Assembly: GCA_036244855.1 (NCBI GenBank) | Contig: BQKZ01001565.1 | Location: 12,157-76,156, forward strand | Direction of reading: 5' to 3' | DNA from: Temnopleurus reevesii | Taxonomy: Eukaryota; Echinodermata; Echinoidea; Temnopleuroida; Temnopleuridae | Length of the DNA: 64,000 nucleotides | Shown: one piece after another, positions 12,690-24,539 of the stretch | Position numbering within the stretch: position 1 is the stretch's first letter | Layout of the letters: each line of letters opens with the position of its first letter | Made by a program: the position numbers and the translations under genes | The notes under the pieces: generated by a model | What the model saw: the letters and a program-made list of their open reading frames with translations, nothing else | What the model was told of the DNA's origin: nothing | Databases searched by the model: none

Positions 12690-13630
12690 TTTTTAAAGAA
12701 GGGCAGTACATTGATTTTACTTGTGCCAACTCACCCAGCTAATCTTAGAGTTTAATCGTGTTAAATTAAGGAATTAATTAATTATTTTTGTTCCAATTCT
12801 TTGCCCCAGATCTCTCTTTAAGCCACTGGGTGAGTTCTGATCAATATTTGCATCAATTATAAGAAAATAAAGGAATATCTTGAAAGGGTTGACCCGAAGG
12901 AGTTAATGCGCTTTATTTTCTAAATTTTGTACACTGTTAATTTCTAATTGTGCGCATAGGGAGTTGGTGTAATTACAGGTGACGATTCTGCCAGGTGGTG
13001 GAAGGGGAAACTGTGGTAACAACTTGTCAAATCACTTATGTTTCATGGCTAATGAGGGTGTAGTGTATTCTTCATGCACAGACTGTTGGCTTTGATTTCA
13101 CAATTCGAATAGTGCACAATGCGGGGTCTGCAGTTGGAGACTATACTTACACTACAGCCATGAGCTGTAGCTCCATCAACCAAGAACAACAGATCAAAAC
13201 ATGAGCAAAATTTGTCTCGGACTTCAGACCCTTGATTATGCTGTGTGCAAATTTCAAACCAGAAGGAAAGAGTCTGTGTCTGCAGACTAGGTGAAGGCTA
13301 CAACACTGTCAGCTCAAGCATTCTTGCAGCTCATCAAGCTAGAAGAATAATAGGGAATTTTCCATCAAACGTGATATAGCCAATGTGGTAAAAACCTGAA
13401 AATTATAAATGTTTATATCTTAAAAATGTAAATTGCAGTGATTTATCAATAAAATTAAACCTCAATTTGGCTAATGATTCCTGTGTAGCTGCTATGTCTT
13501 GATCTACTGAAGATAGCATTAATATCAGGTGAAGTCTGATTGGTGTATAGCCTTAACTATAACTATAGCCTTCTGTTTAGAAACTGATGTTAATCTTGAT
13601 CAAAATGTAAACTCCACTCTGTTAAGCAAT
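12690..13630. other. Intronic stretch without recognised gene
   Basis: AT-rich unique-looking sequence; no splice-flanked exon or repeat noticed. Confidence 0.45.
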
Positions 13631-13639
13631 ATCAAAACA

Positions 13640-13800
13640 AAAATATATTTTTAAAATCTTGTGTCAATGGCGATACACACGCTACTTCTGTGTGATGAAG
13701 TGTTTGAACAACACCCAAACCAGACTTGAACCCGCGACCTCTTGGTTACTAGATCAATATCATATTACCAGAAGACCAATGCTGTGCTCTAGCAACGAGG
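13640..13800 (-). mobile_element. tRNA-derived SINE or tRNA-like relic
   Basis: On the minus strand a pol III B box, GCGGGTTCAAGTCTGG, lies at 13735-13720. It is preceded by GTAACCAAGAGGTC and by an A-box-like TGGTCTTCTGG at 13778-13768. The anticodon-stem region is degenerate and no proper acceptor stem forms, so this is not an intact tRNA gene. The A/T-rich tail following the head (13640-13700) fits a SINE. Sea-urchin genomes are known to carry tRNA-derived SINEs; the family here is not identified. Confidence 0.55.
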
Positions 13801-13809
13801 TTTTGAAAC

Positions 13810-14915
13810 TATCCCTGTATACAGAATGATCAAGTTTAATGTTTTTGATGAATTCACTGTGATCTAATAATAGGCCTACAAAGAAATAATTTCTAAGATT
13901 GTAACCATGAAAAGATATAGCATAGAAAAGTGTAATTTTGAACAATAATAAGTGATAAATTATATTATAAATTCATCAATTCCATTTTACTTCATTAACC
14001 CAGTATTAGTTCTATCATCTTCAAAGTGACAAAAATACATTTTATATGAACTTTGGATGTTTTTCAGGAAGATATTAGGGATTCTCCATATCCATTCAGT
14101 GTTGTGACTTGTCAGTGCTTCTTTGTGAATGATTTTGCTATCTAAGGACAGAGAGGGTGTTTGGTGAAACAATTGAGCCGGTTAACAGGTGTGTAGTCGA
14201 TTGCGCTGTAAGCATTGTTTATGGGAGGCATGTGGTTTGTACAGATTTACTTCAGGGTTCATTCACACCATGATATATCCATATTCACACTAAGAGAATT
14301 AGCTGTTTTACTGAAATAAAATATCAAAATCAAATTTTAGTATAGAAATTAAACTGTTAGCATTGTTTATGAGAGAGAATGGTTTATATTATTGATTCCT
14401 CTACTGGTTTAATTCATTCGGAAAGAATTTTTTTGCATATTTTCGATAATCAAAATGAAATAGCATCCATTTCCTGTGTGAAAAGAATTCCAATAACTTG
14501 GGGGTAAAGACAAGAAATTATTGCAATAAAGATGCAATTGCATTATATGCTGGTTATTGCCATCTTTGGTATATGCAAATTGCCTTAATTGTCGCAACAA
14601 ATGTGTTAGACATTTTTGATTTACCAGTGTTTAATAACTTATGAAATTATTGGCAGTCCAAAAAGCAAATTACAGAATATTTTCTAGTGTAAACACTTCC
14701 AATAGCCTTGAGCCAACCCTTTCACATAGCTCTTTTTACCACTTTCGATTTTGAAAGCTAGAGAAAACTTTCATTTATAGAGAATTCAATCATGGGCATA
14801 TCAAATGTACCTCTGTCATATTCCATATGTTGCTCTAAATCTTGTGTCCTCCGCCATCACTAATCTCAATTTCTTATCATTCGTCCTCATCAAATACATC
14901 CAAGGCAGGGGTCAG
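13810..14915. other. Intronic stretch without recognised gene
   Basis: AT-rich; no feature noticed apart from chance open frames of 61-63 codons. Confidence 0.45.
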
Positions 14916-14920
14916 ATAAG

Positions 14921-15260
14921 ACAAAGTTGATTTATGTGGACAAATAAATAAACATAGTCAGCAATCAATCGAAACATCAACAAGAGCAAAAACAAAGACA
15001 ACACCCAGAGAAATTTTAAAAAAATGTATTGGCCAATATTTTAGCATACATATTTTTTTGCGGTTTAGGACCAGTTTGAGACATTGACATTAATTTGACA
15101 AAGTTGCTTTATTTGGACAAATAAATAAAGATAGTTAGCAATCAAATGATACATTAGCAAGAGCAAAAACAATGACAAAACCCCAGAGTTATAGAAAGAA
15201 CTGAATAAGCCAATATTTTAGCTTACACATATTTTGGCAATTTAGGACCTGAGCAGTGAC
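14921..15260. repeat. Two-copy tandem duplication, period ~177 bp
   Basis: ACAAAGTTG at 14921 and 15098 is followed in both units by GGACAAATAAATAAA, CAAGAGCAAAAACAA, CCAATATTTTAGC and TTTAGGACC. The units are diverged but collinear. Confidence 0.85.
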
Positions 15261-15264
15261 AATG

Positions 15265-16290
15265 CTTGTACACAAATGAATGTGCGTCATACAGAATGGT
15301 AATTTTTGCCATGCTAGAACTGCACCATTCCGAAAATAAAAGCACCATGACAATTTCAGCCTACACAGTACTCAGTTAAGGTCACATTAATGATTGACTT
15401 TGTAAATTACCTTGAAAAGAAATTGCAAGTATGTGCGTCTGTATTATAATTTGTAATGTCATTCATTTCAATTTTAACATTCCTAATTTTGATTGATGAT
15501 AGCAGGTGCTTGAATATAAATTCATGCAATCAGATGAAACCCAGATTACCTTAATCCTACAACCATGAAGTTTTATTATTGCTGGAATTGGTAATAACTT
15601 GATTGAAAAGGAAATGGTTATCAAATATTTCTTTACCATTTATATCTGGTAATATAATTTCCAGAAAAATGTTGATGTTTTTATTATATCATTAAAGAAT
15701 ATTTGTATTTATAGGCATATTGTTAAAGTATTGCAACTGACATGCAAAAGACTCTCTGGACATTTTGACATTTTATAATTTTAACAATTCAATAATTCTT
15801 GATATTTTGAGAAAAAAAATATGTAATTACAATGTTTGTCGTCCAAAGATTCATGAAAAAATTGTCACCAGTTTTGACGTTACTACCTACCCCTTAATTT
15901 TGCATTTGAATGTAGGCCTTTATGCTTCCAGTGTAGCAAAATATGTTCTTATAATATTTCTGGAAAATATTGAGGAATGAAAATGTTTCTTGTCAATTAT
16001 GACTACTTTTATTCATTTTTGTAAATATATTTCATTTCCCCGGAAAGTGCTACACACAGCAAGATGTGTCCTTTGATGGGTTTCGCCATTCCTTCAGGGG
16101 GTGAAAGGCATAACAGATTGGCCTCATAAAGCTGTAAAATCCAACACCCTCTCTCAAAACAATCAATTGTATCCTCACTAATAATATGCCATCTTTGTCA
16201 CAGATCCATCTTAATCAGCGCTGCAATCAATCTATTTCACCCACTAAACACATTTCTGAGCTCAACTTTGGACTACACGATACAATAATC
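15265..16290. other. Intronic stretch without recognised gene
   Basis: AT-rich. A short CTCATAAAGCTG match near 16123 resembles the ends of the foldback at 25.6 kb but has no partner here. Confidence 0.4.
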
Positions 16291-16299
16291 GGGGAAGAA

Positions 16300-16880
16300 T
16301 TGAATTCTGGGTGATTCCGGAGATTCGGTTTTGGCCGAGGGTCTGGATGGAGGAAGAGAGTGGAGGATGGGAGGGATATATGTTGAGAGTACAAGAGAGG
16401 CATAAGGTTGGATGAATAGAATGATAAAGATAGATTGATTGAGAGAGAAAATGGACCTATGAGAAAGCTTTGTACAGGATCCCTGCACAGAGCATGAAGA
16501 TGAAGGTTAAGAAGAAAGGAGAAAAAAAGGAGAAGGGAGAGTGTTAGAGAGGACAAAATAACAGAAATCGTCCAAGAAGCTGGTTGGAATTCAATAAGAA
16601 GAAAAAGAAGATGGGGAAGGAGAAGAGAAAGAAAAAGAAGGAGAAGAAAAAGAAAGAGAAGAAAAAGAAAGAGAAGGAGAGGCAAAGAAGATGGAGAAGG
16701 AGAAGGAGCAAGATAAGAAGGACAAGTCGGAGAGGAAGTAGATGGAGAAGGAGATGGATAAGGAGAAATATAAGAATGAGGAGCCAGAGGAGAAGAAAGA
16801 GAATAAGAAGAAGTATAACGAAGAAGGAAAAAAGCAAAATAAGAAGACATAGTATGAGAGAGAGGAAGGGAGTAGGGCAG
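16300..16880. repeat. ~580-bp polypurine tract (GA/AAG-rich on + strand)
   Basis: Almost all bases are A or G on the + strand, densest at 16500-16880 with AAGAAG, AGAAGG and GAGAAG variants. The long minus-strand frames of up to 236 codons are Leu/Ser/Phe-rich products of this tract and are not genes. Such tracts can adopt triplex structures. Confidence 0.85.
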
Positions 16881-16889
16881 AGAGCATCT

Positions 16890-17990
16890 TCTTTGCGACA
16901 TGAGACCGGTACCGGACCCACGTACCGCAGACCCCAATCAACGCAAGTCAGGCAGGGTTACATGCCTTCAGGGTAGGGAGATGGGTACGTGAACCACGTC
17001 GTCCTCTCCCGTATCCAACTCCCAGATATTGTCTAGAAGAGGGGGGAAGAGGCTCTGAATTCCTACATGTTTAATTCGCTAGTCCCATTTGCCCCCAAGG
17101 AAGTAACTGCAGAGGGCAGATATCCCGCAAATTTTCTTTTCAGAAATTCCTTTCCTTCCATTCTTACTTCTGGGGTGCGCGGCATCCCGTTTCTTCCGCG
17201 ACTCAAAGATTTAGGGGATCACGCAGATTGACTTTCCCATTCATCCCCATATTTTTATCTCCCGTGCATGATTGCATGGGTATTGTCTTGGTGACTACCT
17301 CATATGGTTTGGTTTTGTTGTTGGCATTGAATCACTGGAATTGTGCCCATAGCCAAGAAAAAGGAAAATCAAAGTAAAAGAAGAGTATAGCAAAAAAGAT
17401 GAATCAAGATGATGAAGAGAGAGCAAGAGCAAGAGCGAGGAGACAAAACATTCCTGAAATAAAATGTGTTAACTAAGCTTGCAAGGTCTAGTCTATATTA
17501 CTGCTGTAGGCTCTGATACCAAGGAGATTCGAATTGTTGGGCAACTTAACCATTTTTTTAATCCATAACAAGAAATTCTTGGCATTGTGCAATCTTATGT
17601 ATAATCTTAACTTGAATTGAACTTGAATTTTATTATCCAAAATCAGTTGTCCTTGTCCTATCATATATTTAGAGCTGAAGGAGTTGTGCACCTCTAATAC
17701 ACAGGTCCAGTGAGGAAGCTTACCTTCTATGAAAGGACTTCCTGGAAATGTGCAGTCTATGACCCTCATCCATGTCAAGGGCTAGCTCACACAGACTCAT
17801 TAATTAGGCTCTCCCCTGTCAGTTTGGCCCCCTTTTGTCAAGATCCGTCATAAATCTAGGTCACTGACAGGTTGCGCAGAGTCCTTAATTTGTGCTTGTT
17901 AATCTACGGTAGGCCTGAAATATTAGCATTGTCCAATCCGGGCAGTTCTGATATGTTTTAAAGAAACAATTAAAATCAAGAAAAACTTAT
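16890..17990. other. Intronic stretch without recognised gene
   Basis: A CpG-richer patch around 16900-17230 is followed by AT-rich DNA. No splice-flanked coding segment was recognised. Confidence 0.4.
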
Positions 17991-18002
17991 AATGGAAGAT
18001 TT

Positions 18003-18185
18003 AACACGATATACACTATTTCCGTAAAGAAAAGTCAGAACGCCAATTCAATGCTCCTTTGTAATGCTTTTCAAAGAAGCCCAGCTTGTGATTGTCACAG
18101 TCGTGCAGATCAATACACTGCATATCTGATATGGATCTATTGTTCATAACCCACTTTATTTCACAGAAATAAATTATATCATGTT
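18003..18185 (-). mobile_element. Non-autonomous element, ~180 bp family, copy 3 (most complete)
   Basis: On the minus strand it reads AACATGATATAATTTATTTC at its left end, then the core with CATTACAAAGGAGCATTGAA. On the plus strand the opposite end reads AACACGATATACACTATTTC, so the ends are imperfect inverted repeats. The bases ATTT occur immediately outside both ends and may be the target duplication. It lies 5 bases from a copy of the ~78 bp family. Confidence 0.65.
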
Positions 18186-18190
18186 ATTTA

Positions 18191-18268
18191 TAACCATGTC
18201 AAACTGGAACTGGATACTCGTAGTACAAAGCCTATTGGAATTACAGAATTCAGTAATCAATGGGTTAA
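18191..18268 (+). mobile_element. ~78-bp short inverted-terminal element, copy 1
   Basis: It begins TAACCATGTCAAACTGGAAC, continues with GTACAAAGCCTATTGGAATT, and ends CAGTAATCAATGGGTTAA. Ends are imperfect inverted repeats. Three relatives occur in the window. Confidence 0.75.
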
Positions 18269-18539
18269 AAAATTTAAAAAAGATACCCTTCAGGACATAA
18301 ATTGCAAGTGTGATATAATATAATTATTTCCTTTAGACCAACTAAATAGGCATGGTGTTTATTTTCCTTACAACAAAGGGATGAATTGATCATTTGAATG
18401 AAACGCACATTTCTTCACATTCTCATCATGCATGATATTCCCCTGTAATGCCATCTATGATGATCAAAAGTAAACAAATGTTCATTCCCAAGTGCATTCG
18501 AGGATTGGTTTTAAAGGATGACAATATTTTGACTCTATA

Positions 18540-18960
18540 AGTGTGTAGATTTCTGCCCAGCAGCTCCGTTTCCATCGCTCCCTCTGTCTCTCCTTGCATC
18601 GTCTTCCAATCTCGACCAAGAAGATGAGGAGGAGGAAGCATCCTACATCTGAAATACTCATCAGATCATCTTGCTTGCAATTGAACTCCGTCGTTCGAGG
18701 TGAAGCACTGGCGATGTTTCTTCTCCGGAAAAACAGATCGCAATGTTTTCGAATGAGCTTCTCGTCCGAGAGGGGATGGATTAGCAGATGTTGATGAGTC
18801 TAGATTTTTTTTCGGGATAGCCCTGTGGCGATAGACCGTCTTGAGTTTCGCTTCCCCGCTTCGTCCGCGGTCCTTTACTCCGACGTTCTACATCATCGAG
18901 GGTTGCGTTTTCTCTTTTCTTCTCTTCGCTCATTTCTCAACCATATTTATACAATATTTT
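18540..18960. other. CpG-richer island
   Basis: CG dinucleotides are frequent from about 18690 to 18910, unlike the flanks. Open frames at 18594-18794 and 18825-19097 have no recognised domain. This may be regulatory DNA or a decayed exon. Confidence 0.35.
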
Positions 18961-19433
18961 GGGTCCATTACGTGTTACTCTTTCTTTTCTCCCAGGTTCA
19001 AAGAATGAATAAAAGCATGATGTCTTCACTCCATCATTACCCTTCACTTCAACCAATATTAGCTACGGTACACTCTCAATTTTTATGGTTCACATAATCA
19101 ACAGGTGGACTTTGGATAGTCATCCTTTTTCACATTATTTCCAAACCCCAACTCTGATAGCCTGAATGCATATCCAAATTATGAAAAAACATTATGAATC
19201 TTTTCGAGGTGGTGCAATATGAGGTTTACACAATCAGCGTATAAGGCAGCTTGCATAAGAAATGCCATCCTGTCTAGTGATCTATACCTTTCAATGCATC
19301 AAAAACTAGTCATAAAGCTTGTTATTTATATAGTTTAAAAAGGTCCCTTTTTCATGAAGTATGTATCTGAGTGCCAACCATTCTGGAGACACACAGGGTT
19401 TCTCAGTGGCATTTCCTATCTACATGCATGCCA

Positions 19434-19620
19434 CAGGGCTGCCAAGTCTCCTGGATTCCGCAGGAGACTCCTGGAAATGGGCCACAATAAATGCATGTTT
19501 TTGAGCAATCTCCTGGATTATGGAAACATTGATGCCATTAGGTTGTGTGCATTTTATAGACATCTACTGGATTTCTTCCACAATCTCCCTGATTGTTGCT
19601 GTTAAATGTTGGTAGCTCTG
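19434..19620. mobile_element. CAGRG-ended non-autonomous DNA transposon with perfect 7-bp target duplication
   Basis: The ends CAGGGCTGCCAA and TTGGTAGCTCTG are inverted repeats. The direct repeat CATGCCA lies immediately outside both ends (19427-19433 and 19621-19627). Inside are several copies of a CTCCTGGA motif. CAGRG ends are typical of hAT-type elements, although hAT insertions normally duplicate 8 bp, so superfamily placement is tentative. Confidence 0.85.
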
Positions 19621-19963
19621 CATGCCAAATAGAATCTTCTCTTGCCCATTGTCTTCCATTGGAACTGTCTTGTTGCATCCTCCGATGCGATGCACTATCT
19701 CTTACGGAATAAAGGATGAGAAGGAGGATGATTTCTCGCCACCCCGAGGCGGGAATAAAGAAAGAAGTGAATCGCGGGGACCTTGATAGCACCTTTTTGG
19801 CATGGCCGACAGGCAAATATCATTGATTGGTGAAATTACACCCACTAGTCCGAGATGGACGCAGATAGCATCCAAGCCGGCGCAATGGCCTGGCCGAGGC
19901 AATTTCATTTTCCTAATTTCCACTTGACTGAGAAAAGAATAATGGCCTGTGTAGTGTGTTTGT

Positions 19964-20245
19964 GAGAGAGTGATGGAGAGTGATGAAGATGGAAAGAGAA
20001 TGATTGAGTGGACATGGTTTAGGATGAGGGAGAGATGGAGATGAGCGGAATGGAAAGGGAGAGATAGAGAGAGAGAAAGAAAAAAGAAGGTGTGAGATAG
20101 AGAGATATATCGATATTTGAAGAGAACGAGAGAAAGAGCAGATGAGAGAGAGAGAAAGAGGAAGGAAGAATTTATAAAGACAGATACAGTAAGTATTGAG
20201 GAGAAGAGCGAGAATAAGAGAAGGAATAAGAAAGACTATAATAAA
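19964..20245. repeat. GA-rich polypurine tract
   Basis: GAGAGA/GAAAGA variants run on the + strand for about 280 bases. The opposing 133-codon minus-strand frame is its Ser/Leu/Ile-rich translation. Confidence 0.8.
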
Positions 20246-20249
20246 AGAA

Positions 20250-21290
20250 TAGGATGATGGTTTCAATTTAAATTTTTTTTTATAAACATGTCCTTCTATC
20301 CCCCAGTTTACCAATAATTCGGTTTTTCTTAATTTTTAGTGCCCATCCCAACTTTATGCTCACTTTCTTCAATATCAAATCAAATGACAAATTGACAAAT
20401 TTATACAGTGCAAAATTCAATCCATACATGCCTCCCCCCCCCCAGAATGACTCTGTGGATTACCTCCACCTTGTTACTTCTCTCATGTTTTGCTAACATC
20501 TTATCCTTCTTGCGGCATCTTTCTTCATTCTATAAGTGTTTTAATCCTCTGACGGGCAATCTACATAATGCTTTTCTCGGGCCTCGGATGAATTGTGATT
20601 TTTATCCTGACTTGAATTAGGTGATCCGTCATTTTTCCCCCTGCCCGAGTTACGCCGTTCTACATGTGCATTGCTTCTGCATGCCCATGAGCATCTGTGT
20701 GTTGATCAGATAAAGTGTTTCCTATGCAATTCCTCACGACTGTCAAACTTCACGCTTTATTTTGATATTTTCTTTTAGTAAATCTTACCAAGGTTATCCA
20801 CTTGATCATACCAACAGTGCACAATTTTATGAAATTAAATCTAAAGTAATGTTACCTATTTTTTTTAAATGACAGAAAACATTTTGGCATGAGTTATGAT
20901 CAAAGTAATGAAGTTGTCAGAAATTCTAATGCATTTCCACCCTTCCCCCTCTCTCTCTCTCTCTCGCTCTCTCTCTGCCATTTTAATCTCATCTTTTGTT
21001 GGTAATTATAATGAATCATGGCTCTTATATGTAGAGGTAAAAATTAACAGGCCTTTATGAATTCTTTTTATGTAAAGAAAATAAACCAAAGAAAGTGGAT
21101 ATTCTGTAAACACAGCATTCTATAGTCGAAGAATAATGGCAATTAGAATACATGCACTCCAGAATGCTAGTGTACTTTGTATAGAATAAGGGAAAGGGGA
21201 AATTATATGATTATTTTCCAACCCTTTTCTTTCTGTTGCACTCTTTCTTGCATAAATGAATCTTACAGCTAATATCCGACTACTTAGCAG
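20250..21290. other. Intronic stretch without recognised gene
   Basis: AT-rich with a (CT)n run at about 20949-20975. No exon-like segment was seen. Confidence 0.45.
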
Positions 21291-21294
21291 GCTT

Positions 21295-21600
21295 CCTCCC
21301 CATCTGGGATGTAGTTTTTTTCTACCAAGAAGCGAGATGGGGAGGATGGATTTGTATGGAGATGGATGATGAGGTTGGGGAGGAGAGAGAGGAGGAGGAG
21401 GAGGAGGAGGAGAGATCCCCTTCCATCTGGAGTGGAGTTTTCCTCCACAGAACAGGGAGATGAAGAGTATGCATTTATAGGGAGATGGAGATGGGAGAGA
21501 GAATTTGAGAGGAGGGGAAGAGATCCTCTCCATCTGGAGTGCATTTTTCCTCTTGATGACATCATCATGCATTGGATGAGGGAGGATGGAGAGAGATAGG
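21295..21600. repeat. Three-unit degenerate tandem repeat, ~105-120 bp
   Basis: CCATCTGGGATGTAGTTTTT, CCATCTGGAGTGGAGTTTTC and CCATCTGGAGTGCATTTTTC start successive units near 21300, 21424 and 21530. The first two carry GAGATGGAGA-type purine stretches after the start motif. Confidence 0.8.
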
Positions 21601-21631
<31 letters not shown>

Positions 21632-21745
21632 GGGGGAGCGAAAAAAAGAGGGAGAGAATAAGAGAGGGAGGGATGGTTATAATATAGGAGTGGGATGGAA
21701 GAGATGGAGAATTAAAGAGAGAAGATGTGAGAGCAGGATGGATGA
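21585..21745. repeat. (GA)n microsatellite and purine tract
   Basis: A clean GA run at about 21600-21628 is followed by mixed GAGAG/GGGAGA sequence. Confidence 0.85.
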
Positions 21746-22099
21746 GAGAGTAAAAGAAAAATAGATATATCATATTAAAGGAAAGGAAGAATTTGTATAT
21801 AGTCTACAATTTGTAAGTTATTTTACAATTTTTTTTAATTTGAATTGATTTTATTTCTGCGTTCAAATGAACGATTTACAATATAAACATTGAACATAAA
21901 TACATAGTACAAATGAATAGTATATTTTAACATACGTAGAATAGTAATATAAAAAAAGAGAAACAAAGTAATACATAAAGTAAGGGAACGCAGGAGACCA
22001 TCATCATGTATCAAGGTATTTGTAATTACTAATTAAAGATTTATTCAAGCTGATTAACTTTAATCCACCTGTTGGTCATAAGTTTGAACACACCCCTTA

Positions 22100-22790
22100 A
22101 ATGTAGGGATGAAGACAGAGAGAGATAAGGGGGTAGGGCTGGTGTGATGAGTGGGGGAATGAAGTGGATACTTTCCTCACAGAGTGTTTTACAAAGAAGT
22201 GACATTAAAAATGATTACACACTAATTATAATCATGATTAAACTTAAATATCTATAATTATGATTTTAATAACATATAATTATTATGATATGATTTTAAT
22301 AACAATATTCAGACGTACAATATTCAGACATACAATATTCAATAATGTTCATAATGAGGATGGTGATAAAGAATTATGAGTTTAAGACCAAATGGTATTT
22401 CTGTACATACAATAAGAAATCATAATTATTATAATATGATTTTAAGAACAATCTATAAACATACAATATCCAATAATGTATATAAGGGGATGGTGATAAA
22501 GAATTATGAGTTTTGACCGAATGGTATTTCTAAAGATACAATAAAAAAAAATCATAGTCTGTAAAGGATTAAGCAGTGAAGTTGACAATGATAAAGAGAA
22601 TTAGCAAATTAGAAGTAGCAATTGGAAAGTCTCAAATTTGTAAGATTTTAAAGAATATTATGATGATATTTGTAATTGTTGTGTGTGAACATGTGATTAG
22701 GACCGAGTGAGACAAGGGGGAAGGGCTGGTGTGATGAGTGCGGGGATGAAGTGGATGCCCTCCTCGCAGAGTGTTGATGCTACAAGTATA
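22100..22790. repeat. Nested duplications: GGGCTGGTGTGATGAGTG flanks around an AT-rich two-unit tandem
   Basis: An ~80-base segment with GGGCTGGTGTGATGAGTG, GAAGTGGAT and CAGAGTGTT occurs at about 22110-22195 and again at 22705-22787, same orientation. Between them an AT-rich unit with GGATGGTGATAAAGAATTAT and GGTATTTCT is duplicated (about 22281-22420 and 22434-22558). The layout suggests two rounds of tandem duplication. Confidence 0.75.
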
Positions 22791-22960
22791 CAATCAGCTC
22801 GCGCTTACGGCCTATTATCATCCATCAGTCGGTGCTGCGGCAGAAATTAGATGAATAATGGGCATGAAATGTGTGTTTGGTTGGAGTGCCCGCTCAAGAG
22901 CCCCCTCGAAAGAGAAACGTGGTAGAATCTGTCAGGGCGTAGCTTGATTGATGCTCGGTA

Positions 22961-23000
22961 ATTCCATTCCTCTCAATTGGATGTATCACAGGAATGGAAT
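22961..23000. repeat. Perfect 11-bp stem of GGAATGG motifs
   Basis: ATTCCATTCCT is followed 18 bases later by AGGAATGGAAT. It lies in a CpG-richer patch (22790-22960). Each arm contains GGAATG, the core of TEAD-type sites; binding is inference. Confidence 0.6.
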
Positions 23001-23004
23001 GGAG

Positions 23005-23810
23005 GAAAGGGAAATAGTCAATATTTTATGAATTATGGAATTGTTGGTTTATGCTAATTTATACATTATGAATTATTCATACATTATCATACTTCATATG
23101 TAGACCTGCAGTGCAAGTGGTATTGCTGTCATTTAATTAAAATGTAATGACAACATAAGAAATATTTTATATATAGAGAACATTCATGTAGATATTTTTA
23201 ATTACATTTATGATCAATTTCTAGGTTGACTGCATTTTAATCTTGTCTATTTTGCATATAATGCACAGACATCAGTGCTAAGAGTACATGAAAAGAAAAT
23301 TTGATAAAAGTGATATTAACAATAGGCCTACTAACATACTGTCTTTGATATGATATTATATCAATATTATAACCAATTTGCAATATATACCTCAGCTACT
23401 AATGAAGCATATTTTTGTTAAAATCATCTCTTGATGCTTCTGATCTCCTTTGACAAAAATTAGATCCTACTTCTACTATGATTCATTCATGTATATCACC
23501 TCTGTGTATTTTCCGAATCATCAAAGTATCTTTTTCCCCATCTTCTAAGAAGAGTCAATTCTCTCTTTCACCGATGAGAGGCTCGCTAGAACAACATCAC
23601 CAATATACTTCCTCTGAAGATGATTAGCCCAAGGTGTCCGAAGGTGGTGAAAGCAGATGGGTTAAGAGATATTAAAGCAGAATTCGCTTAGAAAAATTAA
23701 TACAGGGGAACAAATCTTCTGTGTTGACCAGCAGAAAAGCAACACTGTGTTGGATTGTGACATTTTGCTTTATGATATAAAAGGAAAATATGAATTGTTT
23801 GATAAAATCA
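23005..23810. other. Intronic stretch without recognised gene
   Basis: AT-rich; nothing noticed. Confidence 0.45.
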
Positions 23811-23811
23811 C

Positions 23812-23960
23812 TGGCCCGTATTCCGATAGTGAGGTTTAACTTAACCCAGGTTTAAGACATTGTTCTTCAGACTCTTGGTTTAACTTTTGAATAGCTCGGG
23901 TCTAAAGAACAATGACTTTGTCCAGGGTTAAGTTAAACCTCGCTATCGGAATACGGGCCA
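23812..23960. mobile_element. Foldback element, GGCCCGTATTCCGATAG termini
   Basis: The left end TGGCCCGTATTCCGATAGTG, plus AGGTTTAACTTAACCC, is mirrored by the right end, which finishes CGCTATCGGAATACGGGCCA. Complementarity extends over most of the 149 bp, including ATTGTTCTT...AAGAACAAT. The bases CAC flank both sides and may be a short target duplication. Confidence 0.8.
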
Positions 23961-24339
23961 CACGGTATATGAAATTTATTAGAAATTTACTTACCATGAG
24001 CTTTACTTATCATGGGATTGTTTTATTTGTATGCCTCTTTTAATAATTAGGAAAATGCCAATGATAATATTGGCATGTACATAGCATTCTCACGAAAATG
24101 TGTATCGCAGTACCTTACAACACTACATTACTTGATTGACATCATTAGCAAATAATAACTTCACCTCCTAAAAATTATTGAAATTCAGCTATAAAAGAGA
24201 AAAGTAATTTTATCATCGATCTCCCCTTTAAGAAAGCAGAGGGTGTAAGATGTATTATTCATACTTGACAATATTTCCTGGCTTAATCAACCTCTCAAAA
24301 TAAAAGTAATTCCTTGCCCATCGTTGCGACACTGAATCA

Positions 24340-24533
24340 CTAGCCGTTGCTCCATTTGTGACCGAATATCAGATACGATAACCATCTCTTGAGGAAGTCT
24401 TTGAGATTACAATCAAACAAGCGGAATCTTTCAGCATAGTCCCACATATGGACTTTGAACGATTTATTTTGTTCAAGTCTCAAGTATTTTACCCTATCCC
24501 CTTCCTCCATCCTTTCAAACTTCTCTTTCACCC
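24340..24533 (-). CDS. Candidate terminal exon of a possible minus-strand nested gene
   Basis: On the minus strand, CTAACTAGGCAG, with a branch-point-like CTAAC but a weak pyrimidine tract, precedes an open frame of 64 codons that ends in TAG at 24342-24340. The predicted peptide is rich in Lys/Glu with three Trp (e.g. MEEGDRVKYLRLEQ, KVHMWDYAERF, LKDFLKRWLSYL). No domain was recognised and no AATAAA was seen soon after the stop. If spliced at GCAG, its phase matches the donor at 28031. It may be chance. Confidence 0.2.
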
Positions 24534-24539
24534 CTGCCT

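Noticed and set aside
16227..16937. 236-codon minus-strand open frame, longest in the window
   Set aside because: It is the Leu/Ser/Phe-rich translation of a polypurine tract; other frames are open for the same reason and no splice or domain evidence exists.
21120..21773. 217-codon minus-strand open frame
   Set aside because: Made of GA-rich tandem repeat and AT-rich flanks; no conserved domain.
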